This document shows positions 15,746 through 23,072 of a stretch of DNA of 23,072 nucleotides, piece by piece; the stretch's first letter is position 1; each line of letters opens with the position of its first letter. This stretch comes from CAZGQY01 sp964528035 (GTDB taxonomy: Bacteria > Pseudomonadota > Gammaproteobacteria > Methylococcales > UBA1147): positions 1 through 23,072 of the forward strand of contig CAZGQY010000048.1 in assembly GCA_964528035.1 (NCBI GenBank), read 5' to 3'. Below the pieces are notes generated by a model, which had not been told where the DNA came from, did not search any database, and saw only the letters and a list, made by a program, of their open reading frames with translations. The translations under genes were made by a program, and so were the position numbers.

Positions 15746-16874
15746 AAATTCTCCGAATTGCCTCACACCCCACTATTCCGGATCGACCAATATTAAATAC
15801 ATATTTTGATTTATCTTTTATTAATTCTTCCGATATTTCCAGTTGACTTAAAGCTTGCCCACAATCAAACGAATGACTCACATCTAATATACCACCCAAC
15901 GATTCTCTTATATCTACTTCTAAGGGTTGTAGATTAATATCTTTGTATTTTTTATTATTGATCTTTCTTGGAATATCGACAAAAAGCACTGGCTTATTTA
16001 ACCCAAATGCGTAATCCAGGGCAGCACCTGACCAATCACTGATCATTAAATCGGAGTCATGAAGTGAATTCTGCCCTGCCACATTCCCCTCGTATGAAAA
16101 AAGTGGGCTATTGCGATGCTTTTGCAATATTGGTTCTATTTTATCTTTAGCGAACTTAAAGGTTTGCGGATGGGGCCGAAGAGTTACCTGATATCCTTTT
16201 GTTATTAATTGATCGACTATGGTTTCACCAATACCGGTTTCGATTGTACCGTGTTCACCCCAGGAAGGCGCTATTAACACATGTTTGGGAGCATCGATGG
16301 GCTTTTTTTTCCTGGGTCGTTTCGCAGACTCTTCAATTATTGAATCCAAACGACTATAGCCATGTTCCACAAGATTTTTTTCCGGCAGATTGTATTGTGA
16401 CTCGATCGCTCGAATTTCTTTTACATGATGGGGCCCTACACAGAAAAAAGTATCAAAATAATCAAAAGCGCCTTCCCGATAAACCATGTGCAGACTCACC
16501 ATGGAGTGATGTACATAAACATAATGCACTTTGTGTTTCGAACGCTTCACCTGATATTGGTGCAAATCAGGCATAGTCATAACCATCACATCGGTCTCGA
16601 TGTTCTCAAACAGCCAGTCACGAACAAAGCCCTCATCGATCTTGAATGACCGGTAGTTTGGATGTTCCAGTAAGCTCCCAGGATCACCCTCACCAGAACT
16701 GATATAACAAACGGGTATTTCTGTCTCGGCCAAAATGTTTGTAATCAGGCTTTCCAGGTGAGGCCAATAATTTATTCCTTCTGAATAAAATACCAGTCTA
16801 CGCTGTCTTTTTGGCAGCTGTATGAATTCAATTGTGTTTTTTATGTGCGAAAGAAACTGAAAAATTTTAGCCAT
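15732..16874 (-). CDS. CDP-glycerol glycerophosphotransferase-family protein (TagB/TagF-like)
   Basis: The C-terminal half has the GT-B-like signature of the glycerophosphotransferase family known from wall teichoic acid synthesis: VLIAPSWGEHGTI (199-211), the RPHPQTFKF motif (233-241) and MISDWSGAALDYAFGLNKPV (277-296). Length is 380 residues, close to the single-domain TagB. No signal or membrane helix is seen, so it probably acts at the cytoplasmic face. It would transfer glycerol phosphate, or a similar polyol phosphate, from a CDP-activated donor to a lipid-linked glycan. The Gram-negative acceptor is unknown, and no cytidylyltransferase for the donor is in the window. Its ATG overlaps the methyltransferase stop by one base (TAATG), and its 3' end overlaps the sulfatase-like gene. 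Confidence 0.87.
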   Translation of the reverse strand: MAKIFQFLSHIKNTIEFIQLPKRQRRLVFYSEGINYWPHLESLITNILAETEIPVCYISSGEGDPGSLLEHPNYRSFKIDEGFVRDWLFENIETDVMVMTMPDLHQYQVKRSKHKVHYVYVHHSMVSLHMVYREGAFDYFDTFFCVGPHHVKEIRAIESQYNLPEKNLVEHGYSRLDSIIEESAKRPRKKKPIDAPKHVLIAPSWGEHGTIETGIGETIVDQLITKGYQVTLRPHPQTFKFAKDKIEPILQKHRNSPLFSYEGNVAGQNSLHDSDLMISDWSGAALDYAFGLNKPVLFVDIPRKINNKKYKDINLQPLEVDIRESLGGILDVSHSFDCGQALSQLEISEELIKDKSKYVFNIGRSGIVGCEAIRRICGED

Positions 16875-17530
16875 TATTTTTTCCGAATGGTTAAGCGGCT
16901 AACAAAAGGGTCTTCCTTCTTGTACTTGGCCATGCCTTTACCCGTTATAGAATACTCAATTGAAAATCCAAGCTCACCTTTCAGGATTTGCTTAAATTTT
17001 TCCGTATCCACAAAACGGCGATAATGACCATCAAAATGTTTTTCTAACGCGGCATCCTCTAAAGACCTGAATTCAAAATACATGACTTCATTTTCCTGAA
17101 TAAAATCGGACAATACGTTCAGAAACTTCAATTCCTGCTCGTCATTTAACGAGTGCATCACAAACCGCGAATAAAAGACGACGTCTCTTCCCGCCGACAA
17201 TTCTCGTGCATAATCCACAAGCGTTTTCATGCATTCGCTTTTAGTTATATCTCCTCTAAAAAATGTTGCATGTTGAATATTTCTTGACTTCGACTCCTCA
17301 TTGCAACTCTTGATGGCTTGTTCAGACAAATCCATAGCTAATGTAATATGTCCCTGACTGGCAAAATAATGCGAGTCTCTACCATTACCACTTCCTAATT
17401 CTACAACTACAGCATCAGGCTTTATTTCAGTCAGAACAGAAATACAAAATTGTGAAGGGATATTTTTATGGGTTCGCGCATAAAAGCTGTCCCAATATTT
17501 TTTGTTTAATTCAACATTCTCGATGGTCAT
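16874..17530 (-). CDS. Class I SAM-dependent methyltransferase in the glycan operon
   Basis: Motif I is VVVELGSGNGRDSHYFASQG (about residues 40-59), followed by LAMDLSEQAIKSC (motif II). VVFYSRFVMHSLN and MYFEFRSLEDAAL correspond to later strands of the Rossmann fold. Length is 218 residues. The ATG at 17530 is preferred because AAGGA stands 8 nt upstream; an in-frame TTG six codons earlier lacks support. It is the first gene of the overlapping four-gene set. By analogy with O-antigen and capsule loci it may methylate a glycan or cap its end, but the sequence does not name the substrate. No clear promoter hexamers are visible in the 183 nt upstream. Confidence 0.8.
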   Translation of the reverse strand: MTIENVELNKKYWDSFYARTHKNIPSQFCISVLTEIKPDAVVVELGSGNGRDSHYFASQGHITLAMDLSEQAIKSCNEESKSRNIQHATFFRGDITKSECMKTLVDYARELSAGRDVVFYSRFVMHSLNDEQELKFLNVLSDFIQENEVMYFEFRSLEDAALEKHFDGHYRRFVDTEKFKQILKGELGFSIEYSITGKGMAKYKKEDPFVSRLTIRKK

Positions 17531-17713
17531 ATTCCTATTCCTTACCAAAATCGGAAACTGCGATTAAAATACACAGCCCCTCTTTTAAAACGCATCTCAT
17601 GATTTTTCTTCTCAAAAACGATCAAAACAGAATAACTCACCCGTTTTAATCCAGACCGGCAATAACTCCGAAATTATTAATCAACCTGGATATTGCAAGT
17701 GTAAGAGTTTGAC

Positions 17714-19864
17714 TCAATGATTCCGATCATCAGAAACCTCCGGACTGCTAACTCGCGAAACCAGTTTTATAGAATCAAACAAGATCGCGAATGCACGACC
17801 TTCATCACTGTTCGTCTCCTCTTGAATGAAGTGAAATTCTATCTTACTGATAGCGTTGCGGCCTGCACTGGCAGGGATGTAAGCGTAATACTTAGCGCTC
17901 TTCTTTCTCAACCGCCAAGTCGCTATTAATTCACCATCGACCAATACATCAACAGTTTGTCGAAGTTTGGGGATTGAGCGCAAGTGTACATCCAGCAGTG
18001 CTTCCCCTACTGGCAAATGCATGTGAAAGCTGGCCTCCGAATCCACCACCCGAAGGCTGTCAGCTTTAGTCAACCCCTGGCTCCATCCTTGCCCATTCCG
18101 TTTAACAATTTCCAGTAGTGACTGTGGCGCAGATGGATGCGTGGGTGCAAAATAGACCTTAGCCCTACTCCAAGATTCCTTACGATTGATCGCACCATTA
18201 ATGGAAAATTCTTTCAGTGCATCAAAGTACTTTATCTTGTAACCGTTCTTATCCCACTTATACTGAAGATATGTTCGTTCTGTCGGCTGGTCTTCCTGTG
18301 ACGTGAACATCCTGCTTTCCCCAATACGTGTCTTTAAACCAAGATTTGAAAAAACCATATTGGGAATATCAGCGAGCGCAATCGCAACCGAAGATGTAGT
18401 CATTGGCCCGGTAGCATTGGGAGGTTTAATTGCAATCACAGGGCTTGCTCTACTAAGCGGAATTCTAAATTGATCCTTATCTGAAACATTCTCGATGTCA
18501 GAATCCAGTAGTTGTCTCTGCCCACCTGCACCATGGTCGGAATGGATCAGAATCAGCGCAGAATCGTAAATGCCAAGTTGCTTTAAACGATTTAGAATGA
18601 GAAATGCGTTATCCATCGCTGCTTTCTGCTGGTTTTTTATGTTAATACGATTCACTTTCCCTGCCTTACCGAGAAATTCTCCCTTTACATTCATGATCCA
18701 CGGCGGGTGAGAAGTGAACAAATGAATAAGTTTATAAACCGGATGAGTTCTTTCAGTTGTAGATTTTGCAACAAGATCCTGTACAAATCGAAGGTGAGAG
18801 AATTGACTAAACTGGTCGGTTATTGTTTTAGCAACGTATTGTTGTAGAAACCAGAGTTGGTCTCCATAAATCAATTCTTTCACATATTGCGGAGAAGAAC
18901 GAAACAACACCAGATCCAGTATTTCGATTGCTTCCAGCCTGGCATTCTCGCGCAGGCTACGATAAAGTTTTGGGATTTGGTAAAAATTAGTGTACTGGCT
19001 ATCTCGGTAAAAACCTGGCCCCACTATAAAATCGACATCAAAGCCCTCCTTAAAAAATACATTACTCAAAGTTGGCCCGCTCATAACAGCATGCACAAAT
19101 TCTGAAACAGGAAACTGATTCCGATATAACCGACTCGCCATGTATGCAGGCACACTGACATAGGTCGTGGGAAAGTGACCAGCAGCATCATCAAAAAACA
19201 TAAAGCCCTGGAGCAGGGAACGGTAGTAATCCCTATCCTCCTCGACTATCTCGGCAAATATATCTCCTTGCAATGCATCAAGAACGATGTGAATGATATT
19301 CTGCTTGGCAGAAAATTGATAAAGTTGTGGTTGTGGAATCTTGTGCTTTTTTTCTTCCTGGGATTTCCACATATCACTGGACTGGTATCCAAGCAGGACG
19401 ATATAAATGAGTTGGCATGTGATAAGGCCTAGAGCCACGCGATGGCTTTGCCTGGCGATATTTTTTGCGGCAAAGACAGACACGATTAGTAAACTGCCCC
19501 AAACTGCAAAATCCACACTCGCACTGAAGCCAAACTCATTCCAATGGATAGGCTTACCATCCAGCAAACCATAGTCCCAAAGCAACACATTCCCCTGAAC
19601 CCACAGAAGTATACCAATCGTTGTTAACAGAGAAAGATAGTAATGGAATAAGTTTGACGGGATAACTAAGCCAACGGCAAGGGTAATCAATACCAGTCCC
19701 AGAGCTGGTACCAGATAAAGAATAACGATACCCGTAAAGGGCGTTGCAAACTCTGCATGGTTACCCTGATACAGGATAAATGGACCCAATACAAAAAGGA
19801 GAAACGGCACGAGCAGTGATACCGCAAGGAGCGCGAACCCCCGTTTTTTCAATCTTGAAAGCAT
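17714..19864 (-). CDS. Second membrane-anchored sulfatase/AlkP-fold protein
   Basis: The N-terminus has about five membrane helices (10-33, 43-68, 72-94, 114-134, 144-161). The periplasmic AlkP-superfamily domain spans about 185-515: IIHIVLDALQGD (Asp196), the nucleophile region FPTTYVSVPAYMAS (Thr233 or Thr234), HLFTSHPPW (His387) and ILIHSDHGAGG (Asp443, His444). No formylglycine CxPxR motif is seen, so transfer or removal of a phospho-group is more likely than sulfate hydrolysis. Residues about 590-716 form a beta-rich C-terminal domain (FHMHLPVGEALLDVHL, VDVLVDGELIATWRL) that may bind carbohydrate. Length is 716 residues. The overall layout resembles the other sulfatase-like gene, but the sequences differ clearly. 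The gene is separated from the downstream operon by 183 nt and has no good ribosome binding site. Confidence 0.82.
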   Translation of the reverse strand: MLSRLKKRGFALLAVSLLVPFLLFVLGPFILYQGNHAEFATPFTGIVILYLVPALGLVLITLAVGLVIPSNLFHYYLSLLTTIGILLWVQGNVLLWDYGLLDGKPIHWNEFGFSASVDFAVWGSLLIVSVFAAKNIARQSHRVALGLITCQLIYIVLLGYQSSDMWKSQEEKKHKIPQPQLYQFSAKQNIIHIVLDALQGDIFAEIVEEDRDYYRSLLQGFMFFDDAAGHFPTTYVSVPAYMASRLYRNQFPVSEFVHAVMSGPTLSNVFFKEGFDVDFIVGPGFYRDSQYTNFYQIPKLYRSLRENARLEAIEILDLVLFRSSPQYVKELIYGDQLWFLQQYVAKTITDQFSQFSHLRFVQDLVAKSTTERTHPVYKLIHLFTSHPPWIMNVKGEFLGKAGKVNRINIKNQQKAAMDNAFLILNRLKQLGIYDSALILIHSDHGAGGQRQLLDSDIENVSDKDQFRIPLSRASPVIAIKPPNATGPMTTSSVAIALADIPNMVFSNLGLKTRIGESRMFTSQEDQPTERTYLQYKWDKNGYKIKYFDALKEFSINGAINRKESWSRAKVYFAPTHPSAPQSLLEIVKRNGQGWSQGLTKADSLRVVDSEASFHMHLPVGEALLDVHLRSIPKLRQTVDVLVDGELIATWRLRKKSAKYYAYIPASAGRNAISKIEFHFIQEETNSDEGRAFAILFDSIKLVSRVSSPEVSDDRNH

Positions 19865-20233
19865 CGAAGAATTTTACAGCCTTTTGACATTAATTTCGGT
19901 AACCTGCGCTAATTCCTGTAGAACATTTTGGCTGAATATTCAAAGCTTATTTGTTACAAGACGCTAGCGTAAAGATGAAAACAGGCGAACAACCTATTTC
20001 AATCACCCCATCTTCGCAACGACCGATATTCTCGGGTATCCTTCCAGCAATTGAATTTAGGACGCGTCTGAGTACACTCTAAATTTTATCTATTGCAAAA
20101 CCTCCAGCAAAAACACGCTTCACACAGATAAATTTACGCCGAACATAAACAGGCCAAGTAATGTAGTTAAAGATTACTGTGTAAAAATCAGGAACAAGTC
20201 CATCTAAACTTCGATGAGTATGACCTTCTTGGC
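19865..20233. other. Non-coding 369-nt gap between sulfatase-like gene and small membrane-protein gene
   Basis: No convincing coding frame, RNA gene or terminator is seen. An 8-bp inverted repeat AGGCCAAG (20151-20158) / CTTGGCCT (20228-20235) has arms 69 nt apart and includes the stop codon of the small gene. A short AT-rich repeat AGTAAT/ATTACT lies near 20157-20178. Neither has a T tract. The upstream region of the 19864 gene must hold its promoter, or transcription comes from the small gene, but no hexamer pair stands out. Confidence 0.4.
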
Positions 20234-20461
20234 CTATTCTTCAGATTGGTCGCCAGATTCTGCTTTTTGAGACCCTTTTTTTCCTGTAAAGAGAGACTTG
20301 ATCTTGTACCAGTAGGTCTTAATAGCAAGACCTGCTGCAACAAAAAAACCTATAATCGCAGACATAATTGCACTACCAGAACCGGGATCAATATATGCCA
20401 TGGCTGGTTGTATCCACAGCCCAAGACCCACTGCCAGAGCTTTTAAAACAAGATTTTTCAT
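20234..20461 (-). CDS. Small membrane protein with YIDPGSGS mature N-terminus, function unknown
   Basis: This protein of 75 residues has a signal peptide (MKNLVLKALAVGLGLWIQPAMA). Cleavage after AMA would leave YIDPGSGS at the new N-terminus. One membrane helix follows (AIMSAIIGFFVAAGLAI), then a basic stretch KTYWYKIKSLFTGKK and an acidic tail ending DQSEE. I chose the ATG at 20461 because AGGA stands 9 nt upstream; ATG 20467 is closer than ideal to that site. A longer frame reaches 20524 without support. From memory, short proteins with an AYIDPG(S/T)GS start occur near sulfatase-fold and glycan genes in other bacteria, which fits this place. No function is known to me. Confidence 0.75.
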   Translation of the reverse strand: MKNLVLKALAVGLGLWIQPAMAYIDPGSGSAIMSAIIGFFVAAGLAIKTYWYKIKSLFTGKKGSQKAESGDQSEE

Positions 20462-20781
20462 ATTCATTTTTCCTGAAGTATCTGCACAATCATAATATTC
20501 GAGCGCGTATCTTAGCCGAATCATTGAAAAATTAGAACCTAAACGTATTTTTGGGCATTTGAAACCTATTTACACAGCTAAATAATGGAATCAACTCAAA
20601 ACCGCCCTAAAATACCAGCCTTATTATCTGACAAGCCACCAGCAAACTAATAATGAGTATTAACACTACGAAAACAGATAATTAAATCCATAAACTAGAA
20701 GAAAAGCCCTAATTAGACTAGAATAATCTCCTAAACAATAAAGCTAGATGCAATAATATCTCACATCAAGGATACATTAAT
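20462..20781. other. Divergent intergenic region upstream of the small gene and the outer-membrane protein gene
   Basis: This AT-rich 320-nt region separates two divergent genes and should contain both promoters. On the plus strand TAGAAT (20719-20724) is a fair -10 element 57 nt before the ATG at 20782, but the hexamer 17 nt upstream (TAGAAG) is a poor -35. AAGGA ends 9 nt before that ATG and serves as ribosome binding site. On the minus strand TAAGAT near 20511 could be a -10 element, with weak support. No coding frame or RNA gene is seen. Confidence 0.4.
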
Positions 20782-21681
20782 ATGAAAAGTCTTCGTCGGA
20801 TCCACTACATTATACTGTCTTCGACATTATTGTTCCTGGCACCACAAGCAGGATATTCAGACGACTCTCAGACACTTTCAGAACATCCGCAGTCTATCGA
20901 TCAACACGATCTTCAGCATGGACTAAGCATTGATGAGTTGAGATTGAATGCACAAAACCCCGTCAGCCCTATATTAAATCTGCCAACAAAATTTACTTTT
21001 TATGAAGGCGCACCCAACGGAGACGCCTGGGTATTGAGTACACGACCCACATTCACGTTTGAAGTTGCCGGCTGGAATCTGGTAAACCAGATGGCTCTCA
21101 ACTTTATCGATACGCCCACCGGTGGTGTGACCGGCATTGCGGAATTACCCAACCCCTACCCTGGCAGCGGCTCAGTTGGACTTGCAGACTTGAATTACAC
21201 ACTGTTGGTCTCGCCAAATACCAGGGACGAATTATCCTGGGGAGTGGGTGGAACCGTAACCCTACCAACCGACCACCCCTCACGAGTACTGGGAAGCGGC
21301 AAATGGAGTGCTGGCCCGGCGTTTGCCGTAGTGTATCAACCCGATCCGTGGTCAATCGGTATAAAGGGCAAACAAATCTGGTCAATTTTTGGCAACGAAG
21401 GCCGTGTAGGCGTCAGTCAGATGCTTCTTGAACCTTTTATAAACTTTAACCTCGCAGATGGTTGGTACCTGGTTTCCGATATGGCCATTGTGTCCAATTG
21501 GGATAAACGCTCCAGTGAACAATGGACTGTACCTATTGGTGGCGGCTTTGGCAAAATGTTCCAGATTGCCGGGCAACCTATCAATACCCGTCTGGAAGCT
21601 TACTGGAATGCTGTAAAACCGGATGCAGGCGCAGAATGGACACTCAATTTCACACTGCAATTTCTGTTTCCGTCAACATAA
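20782..21681 (+). CDS. Putative outer-membrane beta-barrel protein (neuromedin U/transporter-like family)
   Basis: This protein of 299 residues has a Sec signal peptide (about 1-26, hydrophobic YIILSSTLLFLAPQAGYS, then DDSQ). The body has alternating beta-strand patterns, aromatic ends and short turns. LNAQNPVSPILNLP, GVGGTVTLPTDHPSRVLGSG, KWSAGPAFAVVYQPDPWSIG and the ending WTLNFTLQFLFPS match a family of uncharacterised Gram-negative proteins often misnamed neuromedin U. The terminal aromatic-rich strand (LQFLFP) is typical of proteins inserted by BAM. Substrate and role are unknown. It stands alone on the plus strand, divergent from the small membrane-protein gene, and is followed by a strong hairpin. 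Confidence 0.78.
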   Translation: MKSLRRIHYIILSSTLLFLAPQAGYSDDSQTLSEHPQSIDQHDLQHGLSIDELRLNAQNPVSPILNLPTKFTFYEGAPNGDAWVLSTRPTFTFEVAGWNLVNQMALNFIDTPTGGVTGIAELPNPYPGSGSVGLADLNYTLLVSPNTRDELSWGVGGTVTLPTDHPSRVLGSGKWSAGPAFAVVYQPDPWSIGIKGKQIWSIFGNEGRVGVSQMLLEPFINFNLADGWYLVSDMAIVSNWDKRSSEQWTVPIGGGFGKMFQIAGQPINTRLEAYWNAVKPDAGAEWTLNFTLQFLFPST

Positions 21682-21697
21682 GCACCTATCAGATCCC

Positions 21698-21746
21698 GGA
21701 TATTCCTGTCGGCTGACACACCGCAACAGCCGACAGAAAAATATCC
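21698..21746. repeat. Strong inverted repeat between convergent genes (hairpin without T tract)
   Basis: CTGTCGGCTG (21706-21715) and CAGCCGACAG (21727-21736) pair perfectly over 10 bp with an 11-nt loop. GGATATT (21698-21704) and AATATCC (21740-21746) extend the stem by 7 bp after a small internal loop. It starts 17 nt after the stop of the outer-membrane protein gene. No T run follows on either strand, so it is not a standard rho-independent terminator. It may protect the mRNA 3' end or act with another factor. Confidence 0.75.
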
Positions 21747-21940
21747 CTATCCGGCTCAACTTCTCTACGATATAAATTTACCAAAGCCTACAATACTGCC
21801 CGTCCGAAAACAGACTGATCTAAGCAGATGACCCTGATTAGCTCTAATCCCCGTAAATTGATCAACTATTCGCCGTAGAGATCGGAAAATCCGTCTCAAT
21901 CAAACCCGCCTTCGCTATGATAGGTATTTCCTGAAATCTA

Positions 21941-22975
21941 TTATATATTCACCAGTTGAATCGTAAAAACCACGAACAACGAAAGCAACGATAAACCTTC
22001 AATTCGATTGATTTGTTTATCATTCATTACTGTATTTACAACAATAAACCCAATAAATAGTGATGCCGCCAAAAAACCCAGCAAACCCGCTTCCATCGAC
22101 AAAGGTTCAAACAGGCTAATCAGCCCGAGAACCCCAAGAACATCAAAGATATTTGATCCAATAATTTCGCCGAACAAACTGTCCGCATTATTTTGTCGCA
22201 CCAACGCTATCGCTGTAGCAATTTCTGGAATTGATGTACCGACAGCCAGTATTGTAGTCGCCAACTTCGCACCAGAAAAATCCAATATCTTTGCTGATTC
22301 TATTAGCGAAGAAACAACAAAATCGCCCGATATAAACAGAGCACCAAGATTAATCAACAAGAATAAAATTACGGTTACTGACACTCCCTTCGAAACTTCA
22401 TCTTCGTGGCTATTTTTGATTTCTGACCCATCATCTTTTTGTGATTGTATTACATGATGTAGATAAAATATCAGCAACACAACCATAATAATGCCTTCAA
22501 ACCAAAGCAGCACTCCATCATATAAACCACCTACCGCGAGTAAAATAGCAACCAGAAAAACCGACATCTGTGTGCCAAACACGTCTTTATGCACCGTAAG
22601 CGGGTACCCTGCTGCCAAAGCCCCAAATCCTATACCAAGAAGACTATTCGCAACCACAGTACCCAAAATATTGCCAACAACCATATCAGGCTGATGTTGT
22701 ATCGCTGCACCGATTGACGCAAACAATTCCGGGGCGGATGTACCGATTGCAATAATAAGAATTCCTGTTGCGAGTTTACTTAAACCCAGTGAGTTACCCA
22801 CAGTCACCGATAATTCTGTAAATTTCCCCGCTGCGCTGACCAATACATAGATACTTATGCAAAATATTAATATTTCCAGGTATATCGTCCCGACAGTATC
22901 CCTGAAACTCATCAATCCATAACAGAGCGCTAATGCAAGCAGATTCAGTAGCGACGTTGTCATTGTTTTTTGCAT
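21941..22975 (-). CDS. Calcium/sodium antiporter, CaCA family (YrbG-like)
   Basis: This inner-membrane exchanger of 344 residues has about ten helices in two inverted halves, each with an alpha repeat. Repeat 1: IAIGTSAPELFASIGAA (Glu83) with GNILGTVVANSL (Thr106, Asn110). Repeat 2: ILAVGTSIPEIATAIALV (Glu251) with GEIIGSNIFDVLGV (Ser274, Asp278). These match the ion-binding positions known from NCX_Mj. The usual GSN of repeat 1 is GTV here, but the coordinating hydroxyl and Asn positions are kept. A hydrophilic loop (about 176-198, DDGSEIKNSHEDE) separates the halves. The ATG at 22975 has a GTGAG site 9 nt upstream. It is convergent with the outer-membrane protein gene. Confidence 0.92.
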   Translation of the reverse strand: MQKTMTTSLLNLLALALCYGLMSFRDTVGTIYLEILIFCISIYVLVSAAGKFTELSVTVGNSLGLSKLATGILIIAIGTSAPELFASIGAAIQHQPDMVVGNILGTVVANSLLGIGFGALAAGYPLTVHKDVFGTQMSVFLVAILLAVGGLYDGVLLWFEGIIMVVLLIFYLHHVIQSQKDDGSEIKNSHEDEVSKGVSVTVILFLLINLGALFISGDFVVSSLIESAKILDFSGAKLATTILAVGTSIPEIATAIALVRQNNADSLFGEIIGSNIFDVLGVLGLISLFEPLSMEAGLLGFLAASLFIGFIVVNTVMNDKQINRIEGLSLLSLFVVFTIQLVNI

Positions 22976-23072
22976 AAATTATTTCTCACTTTCTTCTCAC
23001 ATAATCAAAAGATATACGGTAACTGCTCGCCCCTCTATGGGTGATCTGTTCCGGAAGACGCCGTAAATACAT

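Noticed and set aside
20151..20235. Inverted repeat AGGCCAAG / CTTGGCCT with arms 69 nt apart
   Set aside because: Arms of only 8 bp at this distance can occur by chance, and there is no T run or further pairing that would make a terminator or riboswitch.
21878..21897. Short stem GAGA-CGGA / TCCG-TCTC in the gap before the antiporter stop
   Set aside because: Eight pairs with a bulge and no T run on either side; not enough to call a terminator.
22637..22672. Altered alpha-repeat motif (GTVVAN instead of GSNxxN) in the antiporter, as a sign of inactivity
   Set aside because: The residues aligned with the known ion ligands still carry a hydroxyl (Thr106) and Asn110, and the second repeat is standard, so loss of function is not supported.
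1..23072. CRISPR array, toxin-antitoxin pair or prophage genes
   Set aside because: No regularly spaced direct repeats, no small two-gene toxin-antitoxin pattern and no phage structural motifs were found on either strand.

Overview
The window looks like chromosomal DNA of a gammaproteobacterium of moderate GC. The main evidence is one long minus-strand block in the order yebC-ruvC-ruvA-ruvB-ybgC-tolQ-tolR-tolA-tolB-pal-cpoB-queE-queC-tRNA-Lys. This order, including the tRNA-Lys at the end, matches what is known from Pseudomonas and relatives. No 16S rRNA or species-specific marker is present, so I do not name a genus.

Layout. Bases 1-315 are the right end of an IS6/IS26-family insertion sequence (transposase C-terminus plus terminal inverted repeat). 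It lies about 140 bp beyond the 3' end of tRNA-Lys(UUU) (455-530, minus), a site known as an island integration target in Pseudomonas. Bases 624-10365 (all minus) are housekeeping: preQ0 synthesis (queC, queE), the Tol-Pal envelope system with cpoB and ybgC, Holliday-junction processing (ruvABC) and a YebC-family regulator. Many of these genes overlap by ATGA and are probably co-transcribed. Bases 10634-12266 (plus) hold an overlapping pair: an FAD oxidoreductase and a YtqB/MnmM-type SAM methyltransferase. Together they could complete the mnm5(s2)U wobble modification of tRNA that E. coli carries out with the fused enzyme MnmC.

Bases 12408-20461 (minus) form an accessory, AT-richer envelope-glycan region. 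Its core is four genes with successive overlaps: SAM methyltransferase, CDP-glycerol glycerophosphotransferase-family protein, membrane-anchored sulfatase/LtaS-fold phosphotransferase-like protein with a C-terminal pseudopilin-like domain, and a short YidC/Oxa1 paralogue. Upstream lie a second membrane-anchored sulfatase-fold protein and a small membrane protein whose mature N-terminus starts YIDPGSGS. The set suggests a Gram-negative pathway that makes or edits a glycerol-phosphate-bearing surface glycan. It is the best candidate here for an undescribed system.

Bases 20782-22975 hold an outer-membrane beta-barrel-like secreted protein (plus) and a CaCA-family Na+/Ca2+ antiporter (minus), convergent, with a strong inverted repeat between them. 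No CRISPR array, rRNA or prophage structural gene is visible.
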